NCBI RefSeq assembly: GCF_003254645.1
Contig: NZ_PNFD01000001.1
Location: 496,001-560,000 of the forward strand
Reading direction: 5' to 3'
From: Microbacterium suaedae
Lineage (GTDB): Bacteria; Actinomycetota; Actinomycetes; Actinomycetales; Microbacteriaceae
DNA: 64,000 bases
The position numbers and the translations under genes were made by a program. Of the stretch, positions 45,772 to 55,090 are shown piece after piece. Positions within the stretch are counted from its first letter, which is position 1, and the number at the start of each line of letters is the position of its first letter. The notes under the pieces were generated by a model. The model was not told the origin of the DNA, did not search any database, and was given only the letters and a program-made list of their open reading frames with translations.

Positions 45772-45787
45772 CCGATGTCAACATCGG
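45772..45787. promoter_or_regulatory. palindrome CCGATGT-CA-ACATCGG upstream of atpB
   Basis: A perfect 7-bp inverted repeat with a 2-bp centre sits 80 bp upstream of the atpB start, between atpB and the AtpI-position gene. It could be a protein binding site or, in RNA, a hairpin in the atpB leader. No regulator is known to me for it. Confidence 0.5.
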
Positions 45788-45848
45788 CATCCGAATGGGG
45801 GGATCGGCAGGAACGACACTCAGCCTATCAAAAGATCGGCGGCTTCTA

Positions 45849-46358
45849 CTACGCGTCGAACTTGCGCGCACCCGGCTCCGCGTCGGGGGTCGCGTCGCCG
45901 TCGTCTGCGGCGCCGTCCTCCCCCGGCAGCGTCACGTCCGTGTAGGGAACACGGGCGCGGAGCATCGCGATCGCATCGATCGCGAGCGAGGCGACGACGC
46001 TCGCGACGACCGCGAGGAAGAAGACCATCGGCACGATCCACGGCTGACCGCGCAGCACGAGCATCGCGACGATGAAGAGGATCAGTTTGACGATCCAACC
46101 ACCGAGAACGATCCCGAAGAAGATCGGCACATAGAGATCGTCACCGAACCAGCGATTGGCGATCAGGATGCTCGCCGCCGTCAGCAGCATGAGCACGGCG
46201 GTGATGCCCGCCCCGGCGAGCGCGCTCAGCGCTCCGTCGGATCCGGCGACCGCGTACCCGATCAGCCCTCCGATGACGGCGATCGCGGCCGTCGCGATCG
46301 CCCCCCAGACGAGGGCCGTACGCAGGACCGGGGTGCTCGAGAGGGCGGGGCGAGACAT
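45849..46358 (-). CDS. membrane protein in the AtpI position
   Basis: This 169-residue protein has four hydrophobic segments (about 12-34, 42-62, 77-100 and 109-135) and an acidic C-terminal tail (DGAADDGDATPDAEPG). It sits just upstream of atpB, where AtpI-type genes lie, but I cannot see a clear AtpI signature. A role in ATP synthase assembly or magnesium handling is inferred from position only. ATG 46358 is supported by AGGAG seven bases upstream. Confidence 0.78.
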   Translation of the reverse strand: MSRPALSSTPVLRTALVWGAIATAAIAVIGGLIGYAVAGSDGALSALAGAGITAVLMLLTAASILIANRWFGDDLYVPIFFGIVLGGWIVKLILFIVAMLVLRGQPWIVPMVFFLAVVASVVASLAIDAIAMLRARVPYTDVTLPGEDGAADDGDATPDAEPGARKFDA

Positions 46359-46459
46359 CTGGGGCTCCTGTGGTCGCGCGCCGTTTCGGCGCGGGGCGGG
46401 GGCGCGGTCACCGCGGCCCGTGCGGACCCGACGAGCGTATCCTCCCCGGCTGGGGATCC

Positions 46460-46873
46460 TCATCTGCTGTCTGGGTCGACGCGGATCCCGTTGACGACGA
46501 TGAGGTCGATGGCGAGCGACGCGATCCCGAGCGCGGCGAGCGTTCCGTATGCGGTCGCGGCGTGTGTCCACCCTGCCGCGAGCACCACCGACAGGCCGGT
46601 GGCGAATGCGGCGATCTTGACGAGGAAGAGCGCGAGGAATCCCGCGAAGGCGAGCGCCGCGTATGCGGCCATGCCCTCGCGCCGGCGCAGCAGCATGATG
46701 AGGCAGGCCGTCAGCGCGGGAAAGACGAGCCCCACGGCGCCGGCGACGGCGCCCGTTCGGGCACCCTCGGGCCCGACGACACCTCCCGAGATGAGCGCTG
46801 CGACGGCGGCCGCCACGACGCAGAGCGCGACCCCCACCAGTGTGGGGACGAGAAGAGGCATCGGTCGGCTCAC
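46460..46873 (-). CDS. hypothetical four-helix membrane protein
   Basis: This 137-residue protein has four hydrophobic segments with GPEGARTGAVAGAVGLVFPA between the first two and LRRREGMAAYAALAFAGFLA near the middle. I do not recognise the family. It lies 10 nt downstream of the WecA-like stop and 101 nt upstream of the AtpI-position gene, all on one strand. GTG 46873 with GAGGA upstream is preferred; ATG 46861 is possible. Confidence 0.75.
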   Translation of the reverse strand: MSRPMPLLVPTLVGVALCVVAAAVAALISGGVVGPEGARTGAVAGAVGLVFPALTACLIMLLRRREGMAAYAALAFAGFLALFLVKIAAFATGLSVVLAAGWTHAATAYGTLAALGIASLAIDLIVVNGIRVDPDSR

Positions 46874-46883
46874 GGCAGGGTCC

Positions 46884-48059
46884 TCAGGATTCGGATCTCT
46901 CGGCTTCTGGATCGCGAGCGCGACGCGCCTTCGACGGCACGAGCGCCAGCACAAGGCACGCCGCGATGCCGACGACGCCGTAGGCGACGGCGAACCAGTA
47001 CTCACCGAACCAGTGACCGCCGAACCAGTTCGCTCGGGTGAAGAGGTACATGAGGAGGACCGTGAGCGACGCGATCGCCGTCCATGCGTAGAAGATGAGC
47101 GTCGCGTCGCGATCCGAGTGCCCCATGTCGAGCATGCGGTGGTGGAGGTGCTCGCGGTCGGGTGAGAAGGGCGACTTTCCGCGACTCATCCGGCGGATCA
47201 CCGCGAGCCCGAAGTCGAGCAGCGGCAGCATCACGACGATGATCGGCAGGAGAACCGGGATCAACGTTCCCAGGATCTGCGAGCGACCCGTCACATCGGG
47301 TTCGAGCGCGGCGGGCGGGAGCTGCCCCGTGATCGCGATGCCGCTCGTCGCCATGAGAAGACCGAGCACGAGCGCCCCGGTGTCCCCCATGAACATCTTC
47401 GCGGGATTCCAGTTGATGGGAAGGAAGCCCGCGCACGCGCCGACGATGACCGCGGCGATGAATGTGCCGAGGTTCGCATAGCTCGTGGCGCCGATATCGC
47501 GGACGAGGATGTACGAGTAGACGAAGAACACGCCGTTCGCGATGAGGCACACACCCGCGACGAGGCCGTCGAGGCCGTCGATGAAGTTCACGGCGTTCAT
47601 CACGATGACGATCGAGAACATCGTCAGGATGATGCTCACCCAGCCCGACCAGACCGTGATCCCCCCGATCGGCAGCGCATAGATCTGCACCCCGCCGCCG
47701 ATGGCGATGATCCCCGCAGCGAGGAATTGCGCCCCGAGCTTGATCATCCAGTCCAGATCCCACAGATCGTCTGCGATGCCGATGAGCGCGATCAGCAGAG
47801 TCGCGCCGAGGATCGACCAGACGACGCGCGGTTCGACCCAGAAGATGTCGAAGTAGTCGAAAGTGCGCGAGATGAGGAAGGCGACGACGATCCCGAGGAA
47901 CATCGCGACCCCGCCGAGGCGGGGCGTCGGCCGCGTGTGCACGTCCCGTTCGCGCACGGCCGGGTGCAGGCGGTAGCGCAGTGCGATCCGCCAGATGGCC
48001 CACGACAGGACGAAGGTGATCGCCGCCGTGATGAGGATCGTGAGGAGGTAGAGCCTCAC
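46884..48059 (-). CDS. wecA: MraY/WecA-like glycosyl-1-phosphate transferase
   Basis: This 391-residue membrane enzyme has about eleven helices. The signature Asp-rich loops are IGIADDLWDLDWMIKLGAQ near 95-113 and MNAVNFIDGLDGLVAG near 150-165; GDTGALVLGLLMA near 222-234 and DREHLHHRMLDMGHS near 303-317 complete the WecA/TagO set. It transfers GlcNAc-1-phosphate or a similar sugar phosphate to undecaprenyl phosphate, starting a cell-wall polymer. The GTG at 48059 overlaps the sua5 stop (GTGA), so translation is coupled. Confidence 0.93.
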   Translation of the reverse strand: MRLYLLTILITAAITFVLSWAIWRIALRYRLHPAVRERDVHTRPTPRLGGVAMFLGIVVAFLISRTFDYFDIFWVEPRVVWSILGATLLIALIGIADDLWDLDWMIKLGAQFLAAGIIAIGGGVQIYALPIGGITVWSGWVSIILTMFSIVIVMNAVNFIDGLDGLVAGVCLIANGVFFVYSYILVRDIGATSYANLGTFIAAVIVGACAGFLPINWNPAKMFMGDTGALVLGLLMATSGIAITGQLPPAALEPDVTGRSQILGTLIPVLLPIIVVMLPLLDFGLAVIRRMSRGKSPFSPDREHLHHRMLDMGHSDRDATLIFYAWTAIASLTVLLMYLFTRANWFGGHWFGEYWFAVAYGVVGIAACLVLALVPSKARRARDPEAERSES

Positions 48060-48745
48060 CCCGACGGATCCTCTTCGTGCGGCTCTTCGAGCAGGTCCCC
48101 GAGAACCTCGCGCAGCCGATCCCGGCTGATAGCGCCCTCGCGAAGCACGCGTACGGCGGGCTCGCCTCGGCCGCCGGCGAGCGAGGTCGCGTCGACGATC
48201 GTCGAGGCGACTCCCGTCGGGACCGGACCATCGTCCAGGTAGAGGGCGACCGTCTCGCCGAGCATGGCCTGCGCGGATGTGACGTCGATCGCCGCCGCTT
48301 CGCCCGTGCGGTTCGCGCTCGACACCGCGAGAGGCCCTGTCTCGGCGAGCAGCTCCAGCGCGATCGGGTGATCGGGCTGGCGCACGGCAACGGTCCCCTG
48401 CGTCTCGCCGAGGTCCCACGTGAGCGACGGCTGCGCGGGAAGCACGATCGTCAGGCCGCCCGGCCAGAATGCCTCGACAAGCCGGGTCACTTCGTCGGGG
48501 ACGGACTCGACGAGGGCGTGCAGCGCGTCGGTCGAGCCGACGAGCACGGGCGGCGGCTGCTGGCGCGAGCGACCCTTCGCGTCGAGAAGCTTCTGCACGG
48601 CGGCCGGGCTGAACGCGTCGGCCGCAACGCCGTACACCGTGTCGGTGGGCGTGACGATGACGTCACCGCGCGAGATCGCCTGGCGCGCTTGGCGCATTCC
48701 GGAGAGCATCTGCTCGCGTTCGCGGCAGTCGAAGACGGGTGGCAT
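48056..48745 (-). CDS. tsaC: L-threonylcarbamoyladenylate synthase (Sua5/YrdC family)
   Basis: This 229-residue enzyme makes threonylcarbamoyl-AMP for the t6A37 modification of ANN-decoding tRNAs. It has VIVTPTDTVYGVAADAF near 29-45, LLDAKGRSRQQPPPVLVGS near 54-72, FWPGGLTIVLPA near 92-103 and GPLAVSSANRTGE near 136-148. It lacks the extra C-terminal Sua5 domain, so it is the short YrdC/TsaC form. ATG 48745 is chosen over GTG 48748. Upstream prmC is 54 nt away on the same strand. Confidence 0.95.
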   Translation of the reverse strand: MPPVFDCREREQMLSGMRQARQAISRGDVIVTPTDTVYGVAADAFSPAAVQKLLDAKGRSRQQPPPVLVGSTDALHALVESVPDEVTRLVEAFWPGGLTIVLPAQPSLTWDLGETQGTVAVRQPDHPIALELLAETGPLAVSSANRTGEAAAIDVTSAQAMLGETVALYLDDGPVPTGVASTIVDATSLAGGRGEPAVRVLREGAISRDRLREVLGDLLEEPHEEDPSG

Positions 48746-48799
48746 CACGACATCGATTGTAGGGATCCGTTCTCCGGGACCCCTGTCGGCGCGCGCCGA

Positions 48800-49681
48800 T
48801 CACGGCCGGATTGCGGTCGTCGCCCTCTCGCGCGTCGTGAGGTCGGGGTGCGTCGACGCCCCGAGCCAGCCGTCGGCCGCCAGGAGCGCGCGGATCGACT
48901 CGCCCTGCCATTCGCCGTGTTCGAGGACGAGAGTGCCACCCGAACGAGCGAGCCGCATCCCGACGCGGCTGATGACGCGCACGACGTCGAGGCCGTCGGC
49001 CCCGCCGTAGAGCGCGACCGCCGGATCGTGCCTGCGCACCTCTTCGTCGCGCGGCACCGCATCGTCGGGGACATACGGCGGGTTCGAGGCGACGACGGCG
49101 ACGCGCCCGTCGAGATCGTCGAACGCATCAGAGAGATCGCCGTGGCGCAGGTCGATGTCGGGCGCAAGCGCCTCGACGTTGCGCCGGGTCCAGGCGATCG
49201 CCTCGTCGGACCGCTCGACGGCGTGCACGCGCGCATGAGGCACCTCGGTCGCCATCGCGAGGGCGATGGCCCCGCTGCCGGTGCCGAGGTCGACCGCGAT
49301 GGGCGCGGGATCCGCGGCTGCGGTGAGCGCGTCGATCGCAAGTTGGGCGACCATCTCGGTCTCGGGACGGGGCACGAACACGCCGGGGCCGACGCGGAGC
49401 GCCAGCCGGCGGAAGGGGGCGACGCCCGTGATGTGCTGCAGGGGCTCACGCGCGGCGCGGCGGGCGACGAGACCGCGGTACGCCTCGTGATCGGCGGGAT
49501 CGAGCGCGTCGCCGCGGACGAGCGCTGCCTGCACCTCTCCCCTGCTCGCCGCCGGTCCGAGGATCCAGGCGAGCAGCAGCTCCGCGTCGACGGCGGGGTC
49601 GGGCACGCCCGCCTGGGCGAGCACATCGGACGCGCCGCGCAGGGCGTCACGGAAGGGGATCCGGGGGGAGTCGTCGGGCAC
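48800..49681 (-). CDS. prmC: peptide chain release factor N5-glutamine methyltransferase
   Basis: This 293-residue SAM-dependent methyltransferase modifies the GGQ Gln of release factors RF1 and RF2. SAM motif I is IAVDLGTGSGAIALAMAT near 120-137 and the catalytic NPPY is in VVASNPPYVPDDAVP near 186-200. PRPETEMVAQLAID near 102-115 is the linker motif. It starts at GTG 49681. prmC normally follows prfA directly; here about 5.5 kb with five other genes lies between them. Confidence 0.95.
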   Translation of the reverse strand: MPDDSPRIPFRDALRGASDVLAQAGVPDPAVDAELLLAWILGPAASRGEVQAALVRGDALDPADHEAYRGLVARRAAREPLQHITGVAPFRRLALRVGPGVFVPRPETEMVAQLAIDALTAAADPAPIAVDLGTGSGAIALAMATEVPHARVHAVERSDEAIAWTRRNVEALAPDIDLRHGDLSDAFDDLDGRVAVVASNPPYVPDDAVPRDEEVRRHDPAVALYGGADGLDVVRVISRVGMRLARSGGTLVLEHGEWQGESIRALLAADGWLGASTHPDLTTRERATTAIRP

Positions 49682-49752
49682 GAGACGACCCTATTGCGCC
49701 GCGCCGATGAAATCCTCCGTCACAGACCTGTCCCGGTGTCGTCGCGGCCCCG

Positions 49753-49794
49753 TAGGCTGATCGGCAGGGCCGCCGGGGTTCCCGGGGCGGCCTG
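49753..49794 (+). promoter_or_regulatory. candidate cysK promoter and 5'-terminal hairpin
   Basis: TAGGCT (49753-49758) could be the -10 of cysK and would place the transcript start near 49765. Directly there a stem CAGG-CCGCC / GGCGGCCTG (49765-49774 with 49786-49794, one bulge) with an inner GGG/CCC forms a long hairpin 25 nt before the start codon. It may shield the 5' end or act as a control element. Confidence 0.4.
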
Positions 49795-49819
49795 TCGACC
49801 CGATCTGAAAGGCATATCG

Positions 49820-50758
49820 ATGTCCGCGATCCACAATGACATCTCCAGCGCGTTCGGCAAGACGCCGCTCGTCAAGCTCAACCGCGTGACCGACGGCGCC
49901 GGCGCCGAGGTCTACGGCAAGCTCGAGTTCTTCAACCCCGGTTCGAGCGTGAAGGACCGCCTCGGCGTCGCGATCGTCGACGCGGCGGAGGCCTCGGGCG
50001 AGCTGCCGGCCGGCGGCACGATCGTCGAGGGCACCTCCGGCAACACGGGCATCGCCCTCGCCCTCGTGGGAGCGGCTCGCGGCTACAAGGTGATCCTCAC
50101 GATGCCGTCATCGATGTCGAAGGAGCGCCGAGTGCTCCTGCGGGCGTTCGGCGCAGAGCTCGTCCTCACCGACCCGGCGAAGGGCATGAACGGCGCCGTC
50201 GAGGAGGCCAAGCGCATCGTCTCCGAGACGCCCGGCGCGGTCCTCGCCCGTCAGTTCGAGAACGAGGCCAACGTCAAGATCCACCGCGAGACGACGGCCG
50301 AGGAGATCCTCGCCGACACCGACGGCGACGTCGACATCTTCGTCGCCGGCATCGGCACGGGCGGCACGATCTCGGGCGTCGGTCAGGTGCTCAAGGAGAA
50401 GAAGCCCGGCGTGCAGATCGTCGCCGTCGAGCCCGCAGACTCGCCCCTTCTCAGCGAGGGCACGGCAGCGCCCCACAAGATCCAGGGTCTCGGCGCGAAC
50501 TTCGTTCCCGACATCCTCGACCGCTCGGTGATCGACGAGATCCTTCCCGCGCCGCTCGACAAGGCGGTCGACACGGCCCGCGATCTCGCGACGAAGGAGG
50601 GCATCCTCGCCGGTATCTCGTCGGGCGCCGCCGTCTGGGCTGCCGTCGAGGTCGCGAAGCGCCCGGAGAACGCCGGCAAGAAGATCGTCGTCGTCGTGCC
50701 CGACACGGGCGAGCGCTACGTGTCGACGTTCCTCTGGGAGCACCTCCGCGACGACTGA
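49820..50758 (+). CDS. cysK: cysteine synthase (O-acetylserine sulfhydrylase)
   Basis: This 312-residue PLP enzyme makes cysteine from O-acetylserine and sulfide. The PLP Lys45 is in [12 protein letters not shown], the Asn-loop is [14 protein letters not shown] near 72-85, the phosphate-binding loop is [18 protein letters not shown] near 173-190, and [14 protein letters not shown] lies near the end. AAAGG eight bases upstream supports ATG 49820. cysE follows after 112 nt on the same strand, and the two would form the cysteine synthase complex. Confidence 0.97.
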   Translation: MSAIHNDISSAFGKTPLVKLNRVTDGAGAEVYGKLEFFNPGSSVKDRLGVAIVDAAEASGELPAGGTIVEGTSGNTGIALALVGAARGYKVILTMPSSMSKERRVLLRAFGAELVLTDPAKGMNGAVEEAKRIVSETPGAVLARQFENEANVKIHRETTAEEILADTDGDVDIFVAGIGTGGTISGVGQVLKEKKPGVQIVAVEPADSPLLSEGTAAPHKIQGLGANFVPDILDRSVIDEILPAPLDKAVDTARDLATKEGILAGISSGAAVWAAVEVAKRPENAGKKIVVVVPDTGERYVSTFLWEHLRDD

Positions 50759-50870
50759 CCCGGCACCGCTCTCGAGCGGCGCGGTTCTCGGCGGGCGGCG
50801 CGGATCCTCCGCGTCCCGTCCGGGATCCCGCGCCGCTCGCGTCGTCTCCGAATCGATTGGCTCGCACTTC

Positions 50871-51434
50871 ATGGGAATCGGCATCCGCGAGGACATCTCC
50901 GCAGCGCGTCGGAGGGATCCCGCCGCGCGCGGCGCGCTCGAGATCGCGCTCCTCTACCCCGGCCTGCACGCGATCTGGGGGCACCGGCTCAGCCACGCGC
51001 TGTGGCGGCGCGGCCTCCGCTTCCCCGCGCGGGCGCTGTCGCAGCTTATGAGGTGGATCACGGGTATCGAGATCCACCCCGGCGCCACCATCGGGCGGCG
51101 ATTCTTCATCGACCACGGCATGGGCGTCGTCATCGGCGAGACCGCCGAGGTCGGCGACGACGTCATGCTGTACCACGGCGTGACTCTCGGGGGCACGTCG
51201 CTCGACAAGGGCAAGCGCCACCCGACTCTCGGCGACGGCGTTGTCGTCGGATCCGGTGCCAAGGTGCTCGGTCCTGTGACGATCGGCGCGCACAGCGCGG
51301 TGGGCGCCAACGCCGTCGTCACGCGCGACGCCCCGTCCGACAGCATCGTGGTCGGCGTCCCCGCCAAGGCGCGCGCCCGTCGATCCAACGACCGCGTCCG
51401 CGACATCCTCACTGCGCCCGAGTACCTGATCTGA
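50871..51434 (+). CDS. cysE: serine O-acetyltransferase
   Basis: This 187-residue enzyme acetylates serine to O-acetylserine, the substrate of the CysK encoded just upstream. It is the short EpsC type. The N-terminal part has [20 protein letters not shown], then hexapeptide repeats of the left-handed beta helix with catalytic [19 protein letters not shown] near 83-101, [19 protein letters not shown] and [18 protein letters not shown]. The ATG at 50871 has no clear ribosome site. It converges on the amidase gene. Confidence 0.95.
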   Translation: MGIGIREDISAARRRDPAARGALEIALLYPGLHAIWGHRLSHALWRRGLRFPARALSQLMRWITGIEIHPGATIGRRFFIDHGMGVVIGETAEVGDDVMLYHGVTLGGTSLDKGKRHPTLGDGVVVGSGAKVLGPVTIGAHSAVGANAVVTRDAPSDSIVVGVPAKARARRSNDRVRDILTAPEYLI

Positions 51435-51521
51435 CGGCACGCGCCAGCTCGTCCCACCGATCTCGGGGTCGCGCCGGCCACGGAATGGCGTCCCGCACGC
51501 GCTCAGATACTGACTCCACGC

Positions 51522-51560
51522 CGAGATGCTGACCAGATCGCCCGATCCGTCAGCACCTCG
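51522..51560. terminator. hairpin between convergent cysE and amidase genes
   Basis: CGAGATGCTGAC (51522-51533) pairs with GTCAGCACCTCG (51549-51560) over 12 positions with one mismatch. Inner GATC/GATC bases can extend it. It is a plausible shared terminator, though without a T-tract. Confidence 0.5.
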
Positions 51561-51568
51561 CGCCGCTC

Positions 51569-52978
51569 TCAGTACGTCAGCGTGGGCCAGGGCAGCGGGC
51601 CCCTCGCCGCCTCCAGTTGGGCGGCGAGCTGCAGGATCGCGGCCTCTCCCCCGGGCCGGCCGACGAGCTGCACGCTCCACGGACGCTCGCCCTCCTCGGA
51701 TGTGACGGGAACCGTGATCGCGGGCAGCCCCGAGACGTTCACGAAGCTCGTGTGAGGCGCGTAGCTGCACTGCCGGGCGAAGTTCTCCTCGGGGTCCACG
51801 GACGAGAACCAGCCAACCTTCTGCGGTTCCATCGCGAGCGCGGGCGTGAGCACGGCGTCGAAGGGCGCGAACGCCTCGATCGTGCGCCTTTCGAACGCAG
51901 CCGCGGCCTGGTACCCACCGATCACGCGCTCGGCGCTCATCGCGCGACCCTCCCGCACGAGCCACGCGGTCAGCGGCTCGGTGAGCGCGTCGAGGTCCGC
52001 GTCCGGGACTGGAATCCGTGCGGCCGACGCACGCCAGAGGGTCGCAAACATCTCGGGATAGCCCTCGGGGCGCCAGTCCGCCTCGTCGACAGCGTGCCCG
52101 GCAGACACGAGGATCGCGGCGGCACCGTCATAGGCGGCGCGCGCCCGCGGGTCGAGACTCGTGTCGGTCCACCCGTCCCAGGGAGTGACGAGCGTGGCGC
52201 CGATCCGGAGTCGGCCCGGATCGCGGCGCAGCGCGGCACTCGCGCCCCCTCCCTCGGGATCCGGTGCCCGCGTTGCGTAGCTGTGTGGCGCGGATCCCGC
52301 GAGCGCGTCGAGGAGGTACCCGACGTCCGCGACCGAGCGCGCGATGGGGCCGGCCGTCGACAGACCACCGGGCGACTCGAGCCCGTTCGCGAACGGCAGC
52401 CGACCGCGCGACGGCTTCAGCCCCACGACGCCGACGGTCGCGGCGGGGATCCGAATGGATCCGCCGCCGTCTGACGCGGGCGCTGCCGGGAGAAGCCCCG
52501 CGGCGACTGCTGTAGCCGCTCCGCCGCTCGATCCGCCCGCCCCCGTATCGGTATTCCACGGATTGCGAGCAGGAGGGGCGATCGCGCTCTCCGTGTAACC
52601 CGTGAGCCCGAACTCAGGAGTGTTCGTCTTGCCGAGGCTGACGGATCCGAGCCGGTCGAGCGCGAGCGCGAGCGGATCCGAATCTGCGGACAGGTTCTCG
52701 GCGAACGCACGAGAACCGTAGCGCGTCGGCACGCCCGCGCGGGCGACGAGATCCTTGTCGGCAAGGGGGACGCCCCACAGGGGCGGCGCGTCGACGGGCG
52801 GATCCCCGAGATCAGCCGCCTGCGCGAGCGCTCTTTCGGAGATCACCTCGACGAATGCACCGAGTTCCCCCGCCGCGTCTATCCGTTCGAGGAAGTGACG
52901 GGCGACGTCGACGGGAGATACCTCCCCGCCGCGCAACGCCGTGGCGAGGCCGACCAGACTCTGCTCGAAGAACTCCAC
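51569..52978 (-). CDS. amidase signature family enzyme
   Basis: This 469-residue enzyme has the Ser-Ser-Lys triad of amidases: Lys in WGVPLADKDLVARAGVP (near 79), the cis-Ser in GAGGSSGGAATAVAAGLLP and the nucleophilic Ser in SDGGGSIRIPAATVGVVGLK. It hydrolyses an amide of unknown identity. It is not GatA by context, since gatB and gatC are not beside it. GTG 52978 fits the family N-terminus. The 220 bp upstream, to 53199, hold no other gene I can support. Confidence 0.9.
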   Translation of the reverse strand: MEFFEQSLVGLATALRGGEVSPVDVARHFLERIDAAGELGAFVEVISERALAQAADLGDPPVDAPPLWGVPLADKDLVARAGVPTRYGSRAFAENLSADSDPLALALDRLGSVSLGKTNTPEFGLTGYTESAIAPPARNPWNTDTGAGGSSGGAATAVAAGLLPAAPASDGGGSIRIPAATVGVVGLKPSRGRLPFANGLESPGGLSTAGPIARSVADVGYLLDALAGSAPHSYATRAPDPEGGGASAALRRDPGRLRIGATLVTPWDGWTDTSLDPRARAAYDGAAAILVSAGHAVDEADWRPEGYPEMFATLWRASAARIPVPDADLDALTEPLTAWLVREGRAMSAERVIGGYQAAAAFERRTIEAFAPFDAVLTPALAMEPQKVGWFSSVDPEENFARQCSYAPHTSFVNVSGLPAITVPVTSEEGERPWSVQLVGRPGGEAAILQLAAQLEAARGPLPWPTLTY

Positions 52979-53199
52979 TCCCCCATCCTGCCGTGCCCGC
53001 AGGGTCGGAGAAGCACACACGATCGGGCGACTTCCCTGGACACGTCCGACCGTGTGGACTCCTCCGACTATGCCATCGTCGCTGCTGTGTTCGCCTACGC
53101 CTTCGACCAGGCCGTGCAAGCATGGGCTGTGGCCAGGAGATCGAGGTCTTGACCCGTGCACGCTGCGTGTGACGTGGTTCGATCAGTGAGGGGGACGTC

Positions 53200-53532
53200 A
53201 TGGATGACATCGGAATCAGCGCGAGCGACAGCACGATCGCTCTGCTCGTCGCTCTGACAGCGGCACTGATCGGCACTTCTCTCGTCAGTCACCGGCGCAG
53301 GAGGCCGTTCATTCCGTGGTCGAATCGCGTGGTGCGCGCGGTTCTCACGGACGCGATCGTCGTCGCTTGGATCACGTTCGTGGCGTTCGCTGTGTCCTCC
53401 GCGGTTACGCAGCACGCCGCCGCTGTCGTCGCCCTCGGGCTGCTCGTCGTCATCGCGGATGGCACGGTCCGACACCAGCTCGAACGACGACGCACGCTCA
53501 CGGCCGACATGCACCCTGAAGCGCAGGCCTGA
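53200..53532 (+). CDS. hypothetical small membrane protein
   Basis: This 110-residue protein has three hydrophobic segments (about 13-30, 46-66 and 72-87), an Arg-rich loop after the first (SHRRRRPFIPW), and a basic C-terminal tail. I do not recognise the family. A strong GGGGGA ribosome site five bases before ATG 53200 supports it as a real gene. It is convergent with thrC, with a clear terminator between. Confidence 0.72.
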   Translation: MDDIGISASDSTIALLVALTAALIGTSLVSHRRRRPFIPWSNRVVRAVLTDAIVVAWITFVAFAVSSAVTQHAAAVVALGLLVVIADGTVRHQLERRRTLTADMHPEAQA

Positions 53533-53540
53533 AGCTCATC

Positions 53541-53581
53541 GCGTCATGTGCTCCATTCCCGTCGGGCGGAGCACACGACGC
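53541..53581. terminator. shared terminator hairpin before thrC end
   Basis: GCGTCATGTGCTCC (53541-53554) pairs with GGAGCACACGACGC (53568-53581) over 14 positions with one mismatch around a 13-base loop. It lies between the convergent small membrane protein and thrC, whose stop is at 53584. Confidence 0.65.
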
Positions 53582-53583
53582 GC

Positions 53584-54984
53584 TCAGCGCAGCGCGTGCG
53601 TCTCGATGTAGCGGCGGAGGGTCTCGGCGTCGTCGGGGAGCTCCGTGACCTGCTGCGGGGCGTCGAGCATCGCCTGCAGTTCGGGCGAGTACTCCACCTC
53701 GACGCCGATGGCCTCGCGGATCGTCTCGGCGAACTTCTGCGGCTTCGCCGTCTCGAGAACGAGCATCGGCACGCCCGACTCGACGTGCTCGCGCGCCACC
53801 TTGACGCCGTCGGCCGTGTGCGGATCGATGAGCTCACCCGTGGACTCGTGCACGTCGCGGATCGTCGCGAGGCGGTCGGCGTGGGTCGAGGATCCGCTGA
53901 CGATGCCGAACTCCTCAGTGAAACGGGGGCGCTCGGACGCGACGTCGAAGAAGCCCTGCTCATCGAGCTCGCGCCAGGCGGCGGCGACGCGCGGAGCATC
54001 GCGGTCGAGCAGCTCGAAGATGAAGCGCTCGAGGTTCGACGCCTTCGAGATGTCCATCGACGGGCTCGATGTCGCGAGCGTCTCGGCGGCAGCCCGGGGC
54101 CGGTACACGCCCGTGCGGAAGAACTCGTCGAGCACGTTGTTCTCGTTCGTCGCGAGCACGAGCCGGTGCACGGGCAGACCCATCTGCCGCGCGTAGAAGC
54201 CCGACAGGATGTTGCCGAAGTTGCCCGACGGAACCGTGAACGACACCTCGGCCCAGCCGCCGGCATCGGTCGCGCGCAGCCACGCCCAGAAGTAGTAGAC
54301 GACCTGCGCCGTGATGCGGGCGAGGTTGATCGAGTTGACCGCGCCGAGGCGCTGCGCCCGCTTGAAGTCGAGGTCGCCGGCCAGCTGTTTGACGAGGTTC
54401 TGGCAGTCGTCGAACACGCCGTCGACGGCGATGTTGTGCACGTTCTCGTCGTCGAGTGAGAACATCTGCGCCCGCTGGAACGCGCTCATCCGCCCCTGCG
54501 GAGACAGCATGAAGACGGAGATGCGCTCCTTGCCGCGCAGGGCGTGCTCCGCGGCGGATCCGGTGTCTCCCGACGTCGCACCGAGCACGTTGAGGACGTC
54601 GCCCGTGCGCTCGAGGGCGTACTCGACGACCTGGCCGAGGAACTGCATCGCCATGTCCTTGAAGGCGAGCGTCGGGCCCTCCGACAGGCCGACCAGCGTG
54701 ACATCGCCGACCGAGCGCAGCGGAACGACGTCTCCCGGGAAGTCGGCGTACGCGGCGGCCGTCATCCGCGCGAGGTCGTCGCGGGGGATGTCCGTCGCGA
54801 ACAGCCCCAGCACCTCGGTCGCGAGATCCGGGTAGCTGAGCCCGCGCCAGCGCTCGAGCGTCTCGCCGTCGACCTGCGGCATCACCTCGGGGACAGCCAG
54901 GCCCCCATCGGGGGCGAGCCCCTCGAGCAGGGTCTCGCAGTACGACAGCGGCTCCGCGCCGCCTCGGGTCGAGATGTAGCGCAC
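53584..54984 (-). CDS. thrC: threonine synthase
   Basis: This 466-residue PLP enzyme converts O-phosphohomoserine to threonine, the step after ThrB. The family opens with RYISTRGGAEPLSYCETLL; PLP Lys is in LAFKDMAMQFLGQV near 107; and GDTGSAAEHALRG and SFTVPSGNFGNILSGFYA give the phosphate-binding loops. GTG 54984 matches the family start and has GGAG upstream; ATG 55023 would add 13 residues. It lies downstream of prfA, about 3.9 kb from thrB, separated from prfA by a long hairpin. Confidence 0.94.
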   Translation of the reverse strand: MRYISTRGGAEPLSYCETLLEGLAPDGGLAVPEVMPQVDGETLERWRGLSYPDLATEVLGLFATDIPRDDLARMTAAAYADFPGDVVPLRSVGDVTLVGLSEGPTLAFKDMAMQFLGQVVEYALERTGDVLNVLGATSGDTGSAAEHALRGKERISVFMLSPQGRMSAFQRAQMFSLDDENVHNIAVDGVFDDCQNLVKQLAGDLDFKRAQRLGAVNSINLARITAQVVYYFWAWLRATDAGGWAEVSFTVPSGNFGNILSGFYARQMGLPVHRLVLATNENNVLDEFFRTGVYRPRAAAETLATSSPSMDISKASNLERFIFELLDRDAPRVAAAWRELDEQGFFDVASERPRFTEEFGIVSGSSTHADRLATIRDVHESTGELIDPHTADGVKVAREHVESGVPMLVLETAKPQKFAETIREAIGVEVEYSPELQAMLDAPQQVTELPDDAETLRRYIETHALR

Positions 54985-55090
54985 GCAGGTCTCCAGAGTC
55001 TCAGGACGGCACGGGGTTTCCATTATCGCAGGTCCGTTCCTTCACTCGCCTCCGCACCTCCGCGGGCAGAGCCTCGGAATGATCAGCGAA

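Noticed and set aside
49682..49819. S-adenosylmethionine or other sulfur riboswitch before cysK
   Set aside because: The leader is only about 55 nt with one hairpin; no kink-turn, pseudoknot core or known aptamer consensus is visible.
52979..53199. Short plus-strand frames upstream of the small membrane protein
   Set aside because: They lack ribosome sites, overlap each other, and have Arg/Pro-rich shadow composition.
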